Source of the DNA: Cenococcum geophilum 1.58
Lineage: Eukaryota; Ascomycota; Dothideomycetes; Gloniales; Gloniaceae
Assembly (NCBI GenBank): GCA_001692895.1
Contig: KV748226.1
Location: 746,329-810,328 of the forward strand
Length of the DNA stretch: 64,000 bases
Direction: 5' to 3'
Under the pieces are notes generated by a model. The model was not told the origin of the DNA. It saw only the letters and a list, made by a program, of their open reading frames with translations, and searched no databases. The position numbers and the translations under genes are program-made. Positions 12,101 through 26,262 of this stretch are shown here, one piece after another. Every line of letters begins with the position of its first letter. Within the stretch, counting starts at the first letter, position 1.

Positions 12101-14060
12101 TCCAGTCTAAAGTACGCGTATAGCGTAAAAGGGGAGGATAGTTAGGCCTATATTAACTCATTATAATTAATAGTTAAACTTATACTACTTAGATGCCTTA
12201 CGGACCCACCCAATTCCATTTAACTGTTATTAAGCCTTACTATAAAGATAATAATTCCAAGCCTTTACAGCATGCCCTAGAAGATACCCTAAAAGAGAAC
12301 CACAATTAATATACTTTAAAAGGCGACGATCCCAATATAATTATAGTAAATACGCCACAACTATAACGTAGTAGAGGTCGCCCGAAGGGATTACAAAATC
12401 ACTAATACCTTATTAATTTTAAAGAACAATTTATTGCCGCTATTAAGAATAAAGTCGAGTTATTAATAGCCTTTATAATAGCTAAAGAGAAGACTAACTT
12501 TAAGCTCGCAAAACAGCTCTAAAAGAAAGGTCGTATTATAACCCTAGGAGCTCCTTTCTAAGCATCCAATAAGTAGGAGATCGACGGTCTTATCACAAGA
12601 GGAGTCTTTAAATTCGAGAAATATGACCCTACTAAGTTTAATAGAGTTCGCATTTTTAAGTTAAGAATGGTTAATAAGATTAAGGGCAAAGCTACTAACG
12701 CCCCATTTAAGAAATTAAGGCTTATTATTTAAGGTTACAACAATAATAGCAAAGAGATAATTCTTATATAATCTCCTATAATTCAACGAGCTAGTTAGCG
12801 AGTTATTATTATATTAGCTCCCTCCTTAATAAAGAATAGAATGGCAGTTTATTTATAAGATATTACTTAAGCCTATACCTAATTAGAGACGCACCTTCAG
12901 CGCTTAATATTAGTATACCTTCTAGAGCAAATTCGCTACTAGTATCCTAAAGACACGATTATAGTTATGCTTAAGCCATTATATAGAATTACAGAGGTAG
13001 GAACTTACTAGTAGGCTACCTATAGCAAGCACCATAAAGAGAAGCTTTTAATAACTACTTCTACATTTAATCTCTACTTCCTTATTATAACTACGGGAAC
13101 CCTATTTAGAATTGTTGGTATATAAACTAATAATATAATTATCTTAGGAGACGACCAATTCTTAGCTCTTAAAGAGGATAAGCTAATAAAGGCAAATCTT
13201 ATAGTAAAGCTAAAGAAAAAGCTTAACTTAATAACACTATTACTCTTTAATAGATATATCCTTTCCCTAAACGAGGATTCTATTGCTTTACGCCAGAAGG
13301 GTTAAGATAAGAAGATTAATATTATTAACATTAATTCTCTAAAGTAAGGATATATAGAGTAACGTGCTTATAGAGCTTATGTTGCTTCTATCTATTAACC
13401 TAAGGCTTTATTTAATCTCTCTATTACGGCTTAACACCAGAAACTAATTAAGGATGATATTCTTACCCTAAATAAGCGTCTTTTCTAGTAAATAAACCAT
13501 CTTAATTAGGGACTACTCTACGTGCCTATTAATCTTCCTACTGCTAAGCTCTTTATATTTGTTAATAGATCGTTTATAAATAATAAAGATTTTAGCTCCC
13601 AGTTAGGATATAAGATTATTATCGCAAATAAATTTACTAGAGAGAATAACTTTATAATCTATAGCAATCTTATCTATTAGAGCTTAACTAAAAGTAAGCG
13701 CGTTACCTAAAGTATTTTAGCGTTAGAGATATATAAAATAGTTAGCGGAGTTAATATAGCAATTATAATTGGAACTACCCTAAAGATAATTATAGATTAA
13801 CTTAAATTTCCTATTATCCCTATAATCGTATATACTAATTCATTTTCCCTCTATAAGTATTTAGTTAAGCTCGGTACTATAAAGAAGAAGCGCCTTATAA
13901 TTAATATTATAGCACTTCAGCAATCCTATAAGCGTTAAAAACTCTTTAAGATTTAATAGATTAATGGCTAAGATAACCTAGTAGATATAATAATAAAGGC
14001 GAACCCAAATAAGGCACTAAAGACGTTTGTTAATATAAATACTCTATATATATAAGTTAA
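9170..14060 (+). pseudogene. copia-1 gag-pol polyprotein, RIP-inactivated
   Basis: The frame is readable in blocks between stops: a gag region (about 9.2-10.7 kb, with a Cys-containing stretch near 10,500), protease/integrase (10.8-12.4 kb) and RT/RNase H (12.4-14.0 kb). The RT active site has both Asp changed to Asn at 13129-13134. It would have encoded all proteins for copy-and-paste transposition in virus-like particles; it is plainly dead. Limits are approximate. Confidence 0.75.
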
Positions 14061-14195
14061 AGGTTAGGTTAAAAGGGAGTCCCTAGAAATTTCTTAGGTA
14101 TATAAGGTCTTAAGATATCTAGGAACTTTAACCGGCGGTTAAAGTTGTCTAATTAGTTAGATTCTACAGACCCTAACTTAAACCAGCTAATTAGG

Positions 14196-14220
14196 ATTTT
14201 CTATCCCCGGGATAGAAAAT
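14196..14220. other. Palindrome ATTTTCTATCCC / GGGATAGAAAAT, copy in copia-1
   Basis: Perfect 12-bp arms around one base, about 220 bp upstream of the 3' LTR of copia-1. Confidence 0.85.
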
Positions 14221-14437
14221 TGCTATTAGCTCGCTTACTGCTAGCGCCTTAGCGGCCCTACTAATAAGATACCTACTTATAACTTATAAGTAAGAAAGCA
14301 CTATATACTAAGAGGCAAATTTTAGGATAGCGAGACTTATATTACAATGGCAATAGTAAGTAAGAAGGATTAATTTTTATTCCGCTAGTTAAGCGGTATA
14401 TATATATAGATGGTAACTACAAAAGAAGAGTTGCCAG

Positions 14438-14653
14438 TGTTGGGAATAAAGGCAAATAGTCACCATATAAGGTATATTGCCGTCATGTATAGCAAGTTAC
14501 CATTACGTACGGCAAGTTGCCATCACGTGCCGCCGCGGCACTAGCGTGGTAAGGAACCTTAAGTTCCTTACCCCTTTCTTTAAGAAGAGGATAGAACAAT
14601 CATTATACTATCTACGAACCGTAGCTACGTAATATCCCCTTATGTAACCAACA
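14438..14653 (+). repeat. 3' LTR of copia-1
   Basis: 216-bp direct repeat of 8591-8806 with only scattered transitions. Confidence 0.92.
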
Positions 14654-15911
14654 ATAAGAAAATATCTTATTATTACTACACTATTGTAACCTTTAGTGTG
14701 CCGTTCTTTAAATCTGGTTAAAACCCCTAGGTTCTCTTCTTATTTTAGTTCTTTAAGCTATTTTACTCTTAGCGTGCCTGCTTTAAGCCTATTAATAATT
14801 TTTATATAGGTACTCTAACCCTTAGTCTGCCTAATGTTCTTAACCCTTAGTAGCCTCTTTATTCTTACCACGCTTTAATTTAGTTCTTAAATCCTTTTTA
14901 GTCTTCTTTTAGTTTGCGTCTAGCTATAAAATTCTCTAAATTTACAAACTTTATAATTTTAGTATTAACTATCTAACCCTAAGGCTAAAAACTTTATTTA
15001 CTACTATAGGATTCTTTCCCTTTATTACGGAAGTCTCTCCTTCCTAATTGTCTGCCTTAATCTATCCTCGTAAATAACTAGCCTATACTCTTATCCTTTC
15101 TTTAAATTCTTAAGCCTTTAGCCTTTTACCTTTATTAAGTGCCGAAGTAGTTCGCTGTTCTACTTCTCTTACGTCTTATAAAGTAATAGACATTATATCT
15201 AATAGAGTCTCAATCCCCATTACTAATCCCTCCTCTATAGTAAATTTAACTTCTACCTCTATTATAATATCTCTAAGGTCTATATACTTCTAGTAAGCTG
15301 CCTTTATTACCTTATTATTACTAAATATTTCACTTATATTAAATTTATCATCCTTAATATCCAATCTGCGAGATGGTTTGTTAGTTTCTTTAAACTTTAA
15401 TAATTTTAGCTTCTATAGCCAATAGCTTACGCTATACTTAGCGTCTTTATAAATTTAGTATATATTGTTATAATAAACGCAAAACTCTTAATTAATCCCT
15501 TTTTGTTCCTTATAGTACACTATTATCCCTTTATATATATGTGTTGTTTACTAGTCTAGTTCCCTTTACTACGTAGTTACTCTAACTACCTTTATAGTCT
15601 CTAGTAAAGTAACCCTATTTTCTATAATTTATATAAGCTCCTTTTTTAAACAATTTTTCTTATTATAAAGTCCGCCTAACGTCTTCTACTACTAAGATCC
15701 TTAGTTTAGCCTCTACTCCTTAGACCTTTAATTACTTAATCCTTATCCTCTAGGTTTCTATAGTTGTTTACTCCTATACTTTTTAGTATTACTTAAGTCT
15801 ATTAGCTCTAGTCTACTATTCTATAGTTTCTAACTTGGTTAATATATACTCTACGCCTTATATAACTATAGAACTCTATCTTAATTTTTCTTAGCCTATT
15901 CTTATTAGTAG
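14654..15911 (-). pseudogene. gypsy-1 gag C-terminus to start of pol
   Basis: Continuation of the gag frame from 15911 downwards, bounded by the gypsy-2 insertion (GTAG duplication) and the copia-1 insertion (ATAAG duplication at 14654-14658). The stretch is heavily mutated and no zinc knuckle or protease motif could be read with certainty; its assignment rests on position and on continuity of the frame across the gypsy-2 insertion site. Confidence 0.6.
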
Positions 15912-16201
15912 TGTAGGAGGGTACGACCTCTCTAAGATATGAAAGTCACAGTGCTGTCAGTCAGTCTGTTAGTCAGTCTGTCGGTCGGTCTATCGGTCGG
16001 TCACAATCAGTTAGAATTAAGCAGTAAGAAGAGAAAGAAAAGAGTGTATTTAAGGAAAGTTGTGTATCTGTCGGTGTTACCTAAGTTATTAAAGACTCTA
16101 AGGGCTCTAGACCGATCTATATAACTTATAGAAGGCCTAGGCTCTTCTAAAGCTATGCCTAATCTAGATGTTAAATCCAGGGGCCAAATCACACCACTAT
16201 A
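15912..16201 (-). repeat. 3' LTR of gypsy-2
   Basis: 290 bp, direct repeat of 26263-26552. It contains a short GTCAGTCTGT/GTCGGTCGGT tandem stretch. Small open frames inside it are present in both LTRs and are not genes. Confidence 0.9.
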
Positions 16202-19200
16202 TACCTCCCCTACCTAAGTCGTTGTCCCCTAACAACTTCTAAAACTCTAAAACTCCTTATCTTTAAAACGAAGACGCGGCAGGTAATTGTATGCGTTCCT
16301 TGCCCTTACTATAAACTTAAGATAGTAAACGAGGAGACTCTGTTCTGGTTAAATAAGACTATTCTCGTCTACTTGGCTAAGTAGTAAGAGAGACCTTAGA
16401 CTAGCGGCTCTTAGATAATATGGCTCTTTCGCGCCCTTCTATTTGCTTAGTTCTGTTCTATAATTCTTTAGGTAACTCCGTATAACTCTATCCTTCTATA
16501 ATAACTGGGGGCACTCTACTTGGATTTACCGTAACAGCTAAAGGATTAATTTTATTATTAATGTAGTAGAAGTAAGAGCGGTTATTAAAGCGTTCTATCT
16601 TAGTTATACGTATTAGCCTAAACGTATCTTTATAATTCTTAACGGCCCTAAGACGGTAGGAATATATCCATTTCCCAACTTCGTTCCTGTTGCCATTAAG
16701 AAGAAGGTTATAATCTTAAATTACTACTAGAGAATCCTATTATCGTTTACTAAGAAGGGCGTTAAATAGAGCGCTGGCAGCTATAAGCTTAACTGCTGTA
16801 GGGAAGCGATATAGAATTGCGCTATAGAGATTGGTATATCCAGACGGCGTATAGGGCGGCGCTCTTAAGTCTTAGTGCGTATCTGCTAACTCTGCCTAAG
16901 TACCTCCTTTAGTAACCTTAAGGTTATTATAATTGTCCTAAATATTAATGAACTATAGCAGTATTATTCGCCGGGTTCTAGTTAAAGGTCCTTTCACTCT
17001 ATAAGGAAGGTGAGGCATAGTTATACGTATATCTCCTTTCTTATATAGCTAAGCTACCTAGTCGGTCGCATACTTTTCTACGTCTTTAGTGGTCTAGTCT
17101 TAGTTAGAGATCTTATAAATAAATCCGTTACCCTTAGTTAATTCTTACGCCTTAAGATCCTCCTACTATAATTCTAGGTGGTAATGTATGCTAGGTAGGA
17201 TAATTGTGCAGTTATCCTTAGTCTTATTATCCAGAGAAACGCTCCCTTAGATTATGTTAGCACTGCGTCTACTTTTAAAGAGCGAGGGAATATTAACGTT
17301 AATATAACGGAAAGCTGTAGAGTCTCCTTTAACCGCGAATTTTGCATAATAAGGGTAGGAAATAAGTTGCCACTAGCTATTAGGCCTAAGAGTGCAATAG
17401 AGACGATAATACTAAGGGTCTTATCTTATTAGCTGTTGGCAGAAACCGTAGACTATTATTCTTAACTAGCCATAATTTAGCCGCCTATTAATTAGACGCT
17501 AATAGTGGCGGTATATATATATTTCCTTATTAATTATTGCTAAGATACTAAAATCCCACTACTATCTAAACACGTTTAAAATTATAGATTCTTCTTACTA
17601 CTACACTTTTTGGTCTTCCGGTAACATTATCTAATTAAGTAAAGCCTCTCTATCGTATAAAAACCTTAGTGTTAAGTTATAAATAAACTTATACGGTCCT
17701 AAGGAATTAGATAGAACTAGAGGTTTATAAGCTTTTCTAAACTAAGAGTACGTAGTAGAATTAGTCTTTATAGTGCTAAAGTAGTTATAAGCGTGATATA
17801 TTAAACGGAGTTTATAATATAGTGCGGTATAGTTTAGACCCTTTATCGCTAAACCTATATATCCTCCTATAGCTTATGTATATATTTAGCAGACCTTATA
17901 TATCTCTGGATTAGAACCAGCTGCCCTATACTAACTACGCAAGAGCTTTATAACCTTAGTTGGTTTAATTTTAGTAGTTTGGTTTAGGGACGCCTTAAGA
18001 TAAGCGGGTATATTATTCTTATAGTTATACCCTCGTTTTACATGGAGTACCGCTATAGTATCTATAGCCTCCTTAATATACTCCTTATTATCTCCTAGCT
18101 CAATAACGTTCTTATTAAACATTAATGCCACCCCTAGCCCTCCTACTTCTGGGTAAGTAATTATCAGCCCTTTTCTTAGATTCCTCCTAGATAAAGATAC
18201 TGGTAGTTATAGGGGCGAGCTAATAGGCGTTCTAGCTGTAAGAATACTCTCGTTTATAGATAATAATGGCGAGTTAACTAATATAGGTAATCCTTGTTGG
18301 GACGGGCTTGGCATAATGCTAACGCCTCCTCCTTAAACAGGTGTTGATGGCTAAAAAGCTAAGGGATTTATTATGTTAGAAGTATATCGTAAATATATTT
18401 ACAGTATAAGAGCTAAGCTCTCTCCTGCTTATCTAATTCTAATATTAGTGACCTCTGGTCCCACGGTAGTTAGTTTCCTACTTCTTAGCGGCAGGTCCTT
18501 ATTTAGAATAAGAAAACCAGTTAAGTGTCTTCCTAAGCTATAATTATTCACTACCTGGTCTAATACCGCCCTTCCTAGCATCTTTAGCGCGAGCGTAAAA
18601 TTAGTCGGCTATAGTTAAGTAGTATTCTTAATGCCGCGCCCTAGATATTTAAGCCTATTAATTAGGGCCTTATTAACTCATACCGTTACTTTATAAAGTA
18701 GGTGGACGGTAAGCTTTTGGGTGGTAGAAAGGAAGTGGTAGAAGACCGCGTATTTAAGTAGACTGTTAAAAACACCTTGTCCCTAGGACTTTCAGATAGT
18801 TTCTCTGGCTTTATTATACTAATTTCTTTAATCTTTTGCTATTTTACTAACGTTAGAGATATCCTTAAAGATTAATAAGAACGCGTCCCTTTTTAAAGAT
18901 GCTTATAGCTTATTATCCTAGTTAACAAAATTAACTACCATACTAGCAGCATCTGCGTAGTTTTCTTAAGAGAGCAGAATCTCGTTATAGATTTAAAGGA
19001 GCACTACCTAACGTTAATTAACTGCGAAGCCTCTAACTTCTATAAGGACGTCACTAATTTATTACTTAGCTTTTTTATATAGTACTAGAGGTCTGTTAAA
19101 TAAAGACATAATAAACGTGCTATTATTAATTCTGTTTAATTTATGACTTTAACTAATCGCGGCTGTGTTTAAGGTTTATTAAGGGTAAAAAGGTAAAGTT

Positions 19201-19740
19201 CTAAATAGGGTTTCCTAATCTAAATAGTCTACCGAATCTAGATAGCGGTGTAGAGTTCTATTGGCTCTAATCGTTAAATGGACTAATTATAATTTTCCAT
19301 CCCTAGGATAGAAAATCGCTATTAGCTTAGTAAAGGCGGTAAGCGGAACTAATATCTTTGTAGTAAATAATACTAGATAGTTATACGCAAACATTCTTCT
19401 ATTCTTACCTTATTGCCACCACATATTAAATTTCTATAACTAAAAAAAGTAAATAAAAAAGTGTAATAGAAAGAGCTTTAGAAAATATAGTAAATAAACG
19501 GATGGATTACACGGCTGTTATCTATATCCCCTCCCCCACCTTAGAACTTAACTGTCCCCTAGTTAAATATTTCGTACTTAGTTCTATTAAACAATCTTTC
19601 TAAAACGCGCACTTTTTAAACTACACGGCGTTATAATACTGGTGGATTTTATATAATATCCTCCTTAGGTTCTAGCTCTGCTGTTATTTCTTATAGCATA
19701 GTTCCGCCTAACTAGTTAAGCTAGTCTTCCTAGCGGACCT
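16202..19740 (-). other. Extra 3.5-kb region of gypsy-2 between integrase and 3' LTR
   Basis: This is unusually long for the stretch downstream of integrase. Readable minus-strand runs include MPHLPYRVKGPLTR (around 17,000) and a 66-residue open stretch at 18131-17931 (MALMFNKNVIELGDNKEYI...). I recognise no domain. It may be an accessory ORF of the retrotransposon, captured host sequence, or an unrecognised further insertion; it also holds one copy of the palindrome discussed at 19292-19316. Confidence 0.45.
19292..19316. other. Palindrome copy in gypsy-2
   Basis: ATTTTCCATCCC T AGGATAGAAAAT: same palindrome, slightly mutated, in the extra region of a gypsy element, followed by the same CGCTATTAGCT flank. 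Confidence 0.8.
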
Positions 19741-22700
19741 TAGATATCCGTTATTAATAGAACTTCTTTAATCTATTCCCTAGAGTTTAATTACGGAATA
19801 GCGTGCCGTTAAGATCCTTAATTAAGTACCATCCTTTATAAGGGTAACTCTTATATATGCGGAACGGGCCCAGCCATTTTAGATCTAACTTACGACTGCT
19901 AGAATAGTCTTACTTAAGCTGCGTGTTATAAAGCATAACTATATCTCTAACCTTAAATCCGTCCTAGCGAATATGGTAGGTGTTATTAAAGTACTCCTTA
20001 TTTACTACCCTTAGTTGTCTTATACGCGCGATAGCCTCTTTTATATCTACGTTTTTTTAGTTAAACTACTTTATATGAAGTGCTAGTAGCTCTATAGTGG
20101 TCCAGACTATTTGCTAAGGTAGCGTCTACTAAGTAGGTATGTAGAGTTTAATAGGAAGAACATGCTTATATCCGCATATAACTCTTACCGGTGTTATTTC
20201 TATAAGCCGCTTAATAGTTGTCCTATCTACCTATAAAACAGTATAAAGATTATCTAGCTATAAGCCATCTATCTTCGCCAAAGCATCTATTATAGGTCTA
20301 TGGCCTCGCTCTATAAAGCCTTACGCCTAAGCGTAGTAAGCGAAAGCTATAACCCTCTTAATATTATAGAGCTCTGCGAGTATAGCGGTAATATTAGTAT
20401 TCTCTCCTCTACTATCTACAGAGAGCTGTCCAAATGCTCCCTATTGGCAGATAACATCTTTATAGAGGAACTTCGCTATACTTTTTATATCTTTATTTTA
20501 AAGGGCCCGAGCCTCTACCTATCCAAATATATATTTTTAAGCAATAGCTAGGTACCAGAATCTGAGATGGCTTGGAGGCATAAATGTAATGTCTACTACT
20601 ACTTATTGCTATAAGGTAGACTCCTATATAGGGTATATTACTTCTTCTTCCTATCCTGGCTGTCGCTCCTAATATTACAGACATGACTTAATATGCTATA
20701 ATATCTGATCCCATAGCCCTAGCCACTAATATTAATTTAAGACCCTCTAATACGTTCCCTCTTGTCCGCGATATCCGCTTTAATTATAAAGGCTTTTAAT
20801 AATCTCCTACTAAGCGTCCTTATTATCAACTACCCTTTACATTAGTACATTTTTTAACTACTAGCGAAAGAGCTGTTGATTACGCACTAGGAACTTTAGC
20901 GTATATCATTTAAACTTTTTAAACTCCTTAGTATTTATCTCTTTTAGACGTTATAAGGTTACTAGCCACTTTATAATCTTCTAAGATTTCTTTAAATATA
21001 AGTCTTTTAATAGTAGACCCGCTTCTATTTTAAAAGGGGCAGCTATATATTCTAAGGCACTCAGTTTATAGTTAATAAACTCTTTAATATCCTTAGTCGG
21101 CTTATTAGGTCGTTTACTATTAGGTAGTTGTTACGAAAGTCCATTAGCTAGGCTATTCTTCTTCCCCGGCATATGTCTAATATTAAAGTCCCATAGCTGG
21201 ATCTATACTAGCTATCTTGTCATTAAGGCTCTGGGTAAATTAGTGGCGGTACAATTTAATTATATAACTAGGGTATTTATGTCTATCTCCACTATAAAGT
21301 AAACGCCGTATAGGTATATACGACACTTCTTTAATATATACACTAATGCCCAATATTTAAGCTTTCCTAAGTTATATTTCTGCTCCGCCTAAAACTAGAT
21401 GCCGCTTTTATATTAATATAGGTAACGACGACCTTGCACGTCCAGTTATATAAGGCCGTACCCCTATCTATTCTTGCATCCGTTAACGGTAAGAATAATT
21501 AGCCTAGCCCCTTTACTATAATCCAGCTGAACTAATGCGGGTATAGTAGTGACTGCATGCTTTAGAGTCTTTATAGCGGCTATCTACTCTATGCCCTATA
21601 TAAACGGAACGTTTACTTATAGCAGTCGGAAGATTGGCTCTGCCTTAATTGCGAAGTCTTTTACCCATATTCGGTAATATATAACAACTCCTAAGAATAC
21701 TCGGGCCGATATAATATCTTCGCAGTCTTTCTAGTAAATGATCTTTACGACCTTTAACTCTTCTAGATATTATTCTTTTCCATTACAGCGGTAACTAACT
21801 ACTATAATCTCGTCTTTGTAGAAATGAGACTTTACGCCTAAGATTGTATACCTAGCTCGTTCTAAATCTATAAGTACCCCGTCTAGCTATATAATATATT
21901 CTAGAATATATCTACGCACACTTAGAAGGCTCTCCTCCCCATTATACACTGTCTGTGGGCCTTTTACTGTAATGTTATCCAGAAATAGCAGGGCATGGTG
22001 TGGGATGTGTCGTTCTAAGATCTTAGTAATTGTCCGCATAAACTAGGCTACGGAATTTATGCCTTTTATAGGTACCGTTATTTGTTATAGAAGTCCCAAA
22101 GGTATTACAAAAGCCATTAGGTTCCGGCTTTTTATATCCAGCTCTAATTAGTTATAGCCTAAGAAGAAGTCCACTAGAGATATAACCTTATACCCCACAA
22201 ACTCCTTAGAAAATTCATCGGCATACGGCAGCAGATTTACGTCCCTAATAGTTACTCGGTTAATATTTATCGCCGCGTTAATTAGTTGGTACTTATTACG
22301 TTCCTTCTTGCTTATAAGAAACCATAGATTCCTATATAGGCTTTTATAATATTCTAGAGTCCCTTAAGCTAGTTATTCTCGTAATATATTTATCACTTCT
22401 CCTTATAGGGCCCTAGGTACTAGAAAGTTTGGTACTTACTATACTTTATATAGTACGGTTTTAATCTTTAGTAGTAGAGTTATATCTCTACTAACGCGAC
22501 CCATCTCAGAGAACTCTTATACTAGAGCCTCTTCTTAGTTAAACAACATGGCCTTAAGGATCTCTTATTCTCTTGGCTAAATATCTCCTATAATTATACG
22601 CTCCAATTATTCTAGCTTTAGTCGTGCACCGCAGGCTAGCTTAGTGTATCGCGGCTTAAGAAAATAATTATACGGTCTAAGAGGCAATCCTCGGATAAAC

Positions 22701-25700
22701 GCCTTCTGTCAACGTAAGGCCACCTCTCGCCATTCCACTATGCCTCCTATAACTGTTCTATCTAGTGCTAATGAATTAACTAGGTGGACCTTGTCTGCCT
22801 TCCGTTTATACGCGGTTGCTATATTTATAGCGCTTAGTTAGGCCTTACTTTAGCAGCTTTCTATTCGCATTATAAATAGATCCGTTGTCTTTAACATTCG
22901 ATATATAAGGGATTTAGCTTTTGCTTTAAATACTAGCTTCTAATTCTTCCTTAAGTATTTCTTTAGAACTTCCTTTAATATTTTACTGTTAAGCTCTCTC
23001 CATCTAATGTTATACTCCTTTCCCTACTAATAGCTCTGTCTAGCGGATATCCAAAACGGTATATATCCGTATTAGAGCCGCACCTTATTTCCCTCCTCTT
23101 TATTCTTAATATTCTCCTTATCTTAATACGCTGGGTTATAAGTAACCCTGGATACGATCCTAGCGGTTGCACTAGCTATACGTTTCCTAAACTGTTTTCT
23201 ATACTAATACCTTTATCTAGTTTAAAGAATATCGCATCCTCGTAGGACGTTAAGAACCTTATTTTAACTCTGCTATCTTCTAATTAAATAATATAAAATA
23301 CCTGACCTATTGCAGTTCGTTTCGTTGCTAGTCTAGCCCTTACTAACCATGGCTTACTAAGTATCACCTTATATGATATTTCCCCTACAGCAATAAACGT
23401 TGTAGATATTAAGACGTTACCTATTACTATAGGGACCGCATGCACTAGCCTAATAAACTTAGACTAAGTTCTATTTGCAGACGTCAGACGCGCGCCTTGT
23501 AACTATAAAGGCAGACTTAATATTAGTAGGCCGTGTCATAGGGCTACGCTTTCCTTAATTAGGTTAAGCTCAGCTCCAGAGTTAATTAGGCATTTAGCCC
23601 TTCCGTCTCCTATCTACGCTTCTACCTTTAGGCATCGCCTTTAAAACCGGACAAATCCTACTTCTTGTTTAATCTAGTCTACTTCGGCAGTCGTTAGGCC
23701 GGCTTAATTAGCATAGAACGTTAGGTATACTAACAATACAGATGCCTTAACATTCTCCTACTTCTATTGGTAAGACTCCACAAGGGGTAGCGGGAGAGGC
23801 TTAAAGAATAGCCTTATAACTTTAGGCATGTACATAAGGCAGTCACCAATAGTAACTTTAATAGTTTTTAATAAGATCTTGTCCGCCATTATAGTTAGGC
23901 TCGGGACATTTCCTTTTAGTATATCTATTATCCTAACTGGCTTTAGTCGTAATGCTTTAACTATTGTTATTATATCCGCCATTTGCTCTGTCTATCCTGG
24001 CTATTTAGTATAATTTATTTTATTACCCCCATTACTGCTTAATAGTGGTAGAGGAGCCTGCTATTAGGGCCGTAGTGCAATTTAGATATGTCCTCCTGGT
24101 TATATATTTTAAACCATTGCCGGTCGCGGACTAAATGGTTTTAGAGGCTATTTTATTACCCTTACTTCCCCTTGCGGTCTCCTAAGATTATATACCCACA
24201 GCGTAGGCTATAACTGGGTTGCGGCCCCTACTAAATTAACGTATATTAACTCTACTTGGTATATATCTTCTTAGGACTTACTAAGTTCCTCTTTACTTTT
24301 AGCGTTACTACCCTCTATAAGCTCCACGGAAGTTGCCTTTAGTTAGACACCTATTACTAGCATATTAGGATTAATATTCGCGTTCTGCCTTAGCCAGTCT
24401 TTAAGGAACTAGATCTAATTATTACTTAGTAAATATAGAATTATATTTCCTAGGCGTTTATGTATTCTAGTGTATATTTGGTTATTTTCGTTTATATATA
24501 GGAAACTATAACGAACTAACTCTTTAAGCTCTAGACACTAATCAATAAAATGGTAAACACCCCTATATCTATAACACGTCTAATTTTATATCTAGTATAC
24601 GCCAAAGTTCCCTAGCCCTCTATACCTTCCTAGGCCCGGCTTATATTGTTCTTATAGTGCTCCCTTATAGGGCGGCTGCGGTCTATTATTACCTAGTGCC
24701 AGTTATAGGTCCATTTGTTCTTAATACATTAACGCCCTATTTAGGAGCTGTGTGTACCATATTAGATCTTAGCGAATTCTATCTAGAAACGGCATTAAAG
24801 ATATAACACCTACTAATTTAACCGTCCCAAGATTAAGCTTCCGAAGTTAATTAGTAAGTTTCTCCAGTTCGGGGTCTGTTTCCTAAGTCGTTTAACAGGT
24901 ATTTGCCGACTTGCTTAGCTAAGAGACTATAGGTGGTCAAAGGGCAGCATCTCTTTAGTTTGTTATAGCTGGTTGCTAATTACGGAATTGTCCAACTAGC
25001 TAATAAAGGCCTTATTCCTTAGGATTCATTATTAACAACCAATTAGCGTCTTTATACGAATTAAGCCTATCTTCTACAGCTCTCCTTAGCAGGTGGAAGT
25101 TAAAAGACTCTCGCCTATTGGGGTCAGCTCCTATTTTAGTTATTATATATCTTCGGTATTTAAATAGGAGTCCTCTTATAAACCAGTACCCTCATTTACG
25201 GTTTTCCAAATTACTAGCCTCAGTAACCTTCTAGGAGATTAACGTAAACTACCTATAGTATTCGCGTATACTGCTAGGTAGAGTGTTCCTACACTACAGT
25301 ATATAAGCTTCTAAGAATTCTACCGTTTCGACTTGTCAAAAATAGTTACTTCCTTAGTAGTCTGTCCTAAGCTTTCCTATAAGTTCCATCTAGTTACTAA
25401 TAGTAAACTTAGGCAGACTTCTAATCTATATCCCTATCCAATAGTCGCAATACTCCAGAAGTCCTTAATACTTTTTGTTGTCTGTAACACAGTGCCGGAT
25501 ATATAGCCGCTTATACTACTTAATAAATTGCGACATATTTTATTCTATAAAGTAAGGGGTCCTAGGGGTTCCTAGAGCCGGTATAGGCTGGGCCATAATA
25601 TATACCTTGTCTCGTTCTATTAGTAGTCTAGTAGGAGGTAGCGGACCTATAGTTTCTCTAGGGACAGGTAGGTGGACCTTATAACCCCTATCCTCTATCT

Positions 25701-26100
25701 ATTAAGGGTTATTGGTCCCTAACATTGCGGGAGTTAGGGTTAGTATCGCATGCCCTAGTTTAGGAGAGCTTCGCGGTTTAATAGGCTGCTTACTTTCCTT
25801 TCCCTTTCTAGCGCCCTTACCGTCGTTATAAAATGGGCCTAACATTCCTAATAATCCCTTTGCTGGTACTGTCGCCATTATTATAAATTTAAAGGTAGCT
25901 CCAATAAATGCGAGAATAATAGTATAGACTATTGCAAATATAGTAAATAAAATGTAAAAGATTTTTCTCTGCCGTTCCTAGTATGCCATAGTTCTTCCTT
26001 TTATCCTTTATCTTACTATACTACGTACCCGCCTCCTTATTACTGCTTACCAACCACCATTCCCGCATAGAAAACTTAGTAAGTGTCGTCAGTTTATTCT
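19740..26100 (-). pseudogene. gypsy-2 gag-pol, RIP-inactivated
   Basis: Minus-strand blocks run from gag (upper end, about 26.1-24 kb) through a protease-like region (about 23.6 kb) and RT. The RT active-site block reads FLDNITVKGP at 21985-21956, where the family has FLDD. RNase H and integrase follow down to about 19.8 kb. Stops and D-to-N changes show inactivation. Domain limits are approximate because only short runs between stops can be read. Confidence 0.7.
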
Positions 26101-26262
26101 TTATGGCGGTGGCTGCGCATAGGTCGCTGATATGCCCATACTTCTTAGTCTTGGTTATTTTATCGCAGTTCTAAATCGTTCCTATACGTCTTCTGTGTAT
26201 AGAGCACCAGACTTCTAATCTAAAGAGCTTGCCGTTATCCCCACGTGGAATGCCATAAAATA

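Larger units (their letters stand above)
8591..14653 (+). mobile_element. Complete Ty1/copia retrotransposon (copia-1)
   Basis: 216-bp LTRs at 8591-8806 and 14438-14653 begin TGTTGGGAATAAAGG and end CCAACA. The target ATAAG is duplicated exactly (8586-8590 and 14654-14658). The 5.6-kb interior reads in the plus strand as gag, integrase and copia-type RT. RT includes AYTQLETHLQRLILVYLLEQ and MLKPLYRITEVGTYW, with the catalytic pair reading QTNN instead of QTDD (13129-13134), and ends near LGDDQFLALKED. Stops at Trp/Gln codons mark RIP. It is inserted in gypsy-1. Confidence 0.93.

Noticed and set aside
15939..16192. Small open frames in gypsy-2 LTR
   Set aside because: Present in both LTRs and overlapping on opposite strands; LTR sequence, not a gene.
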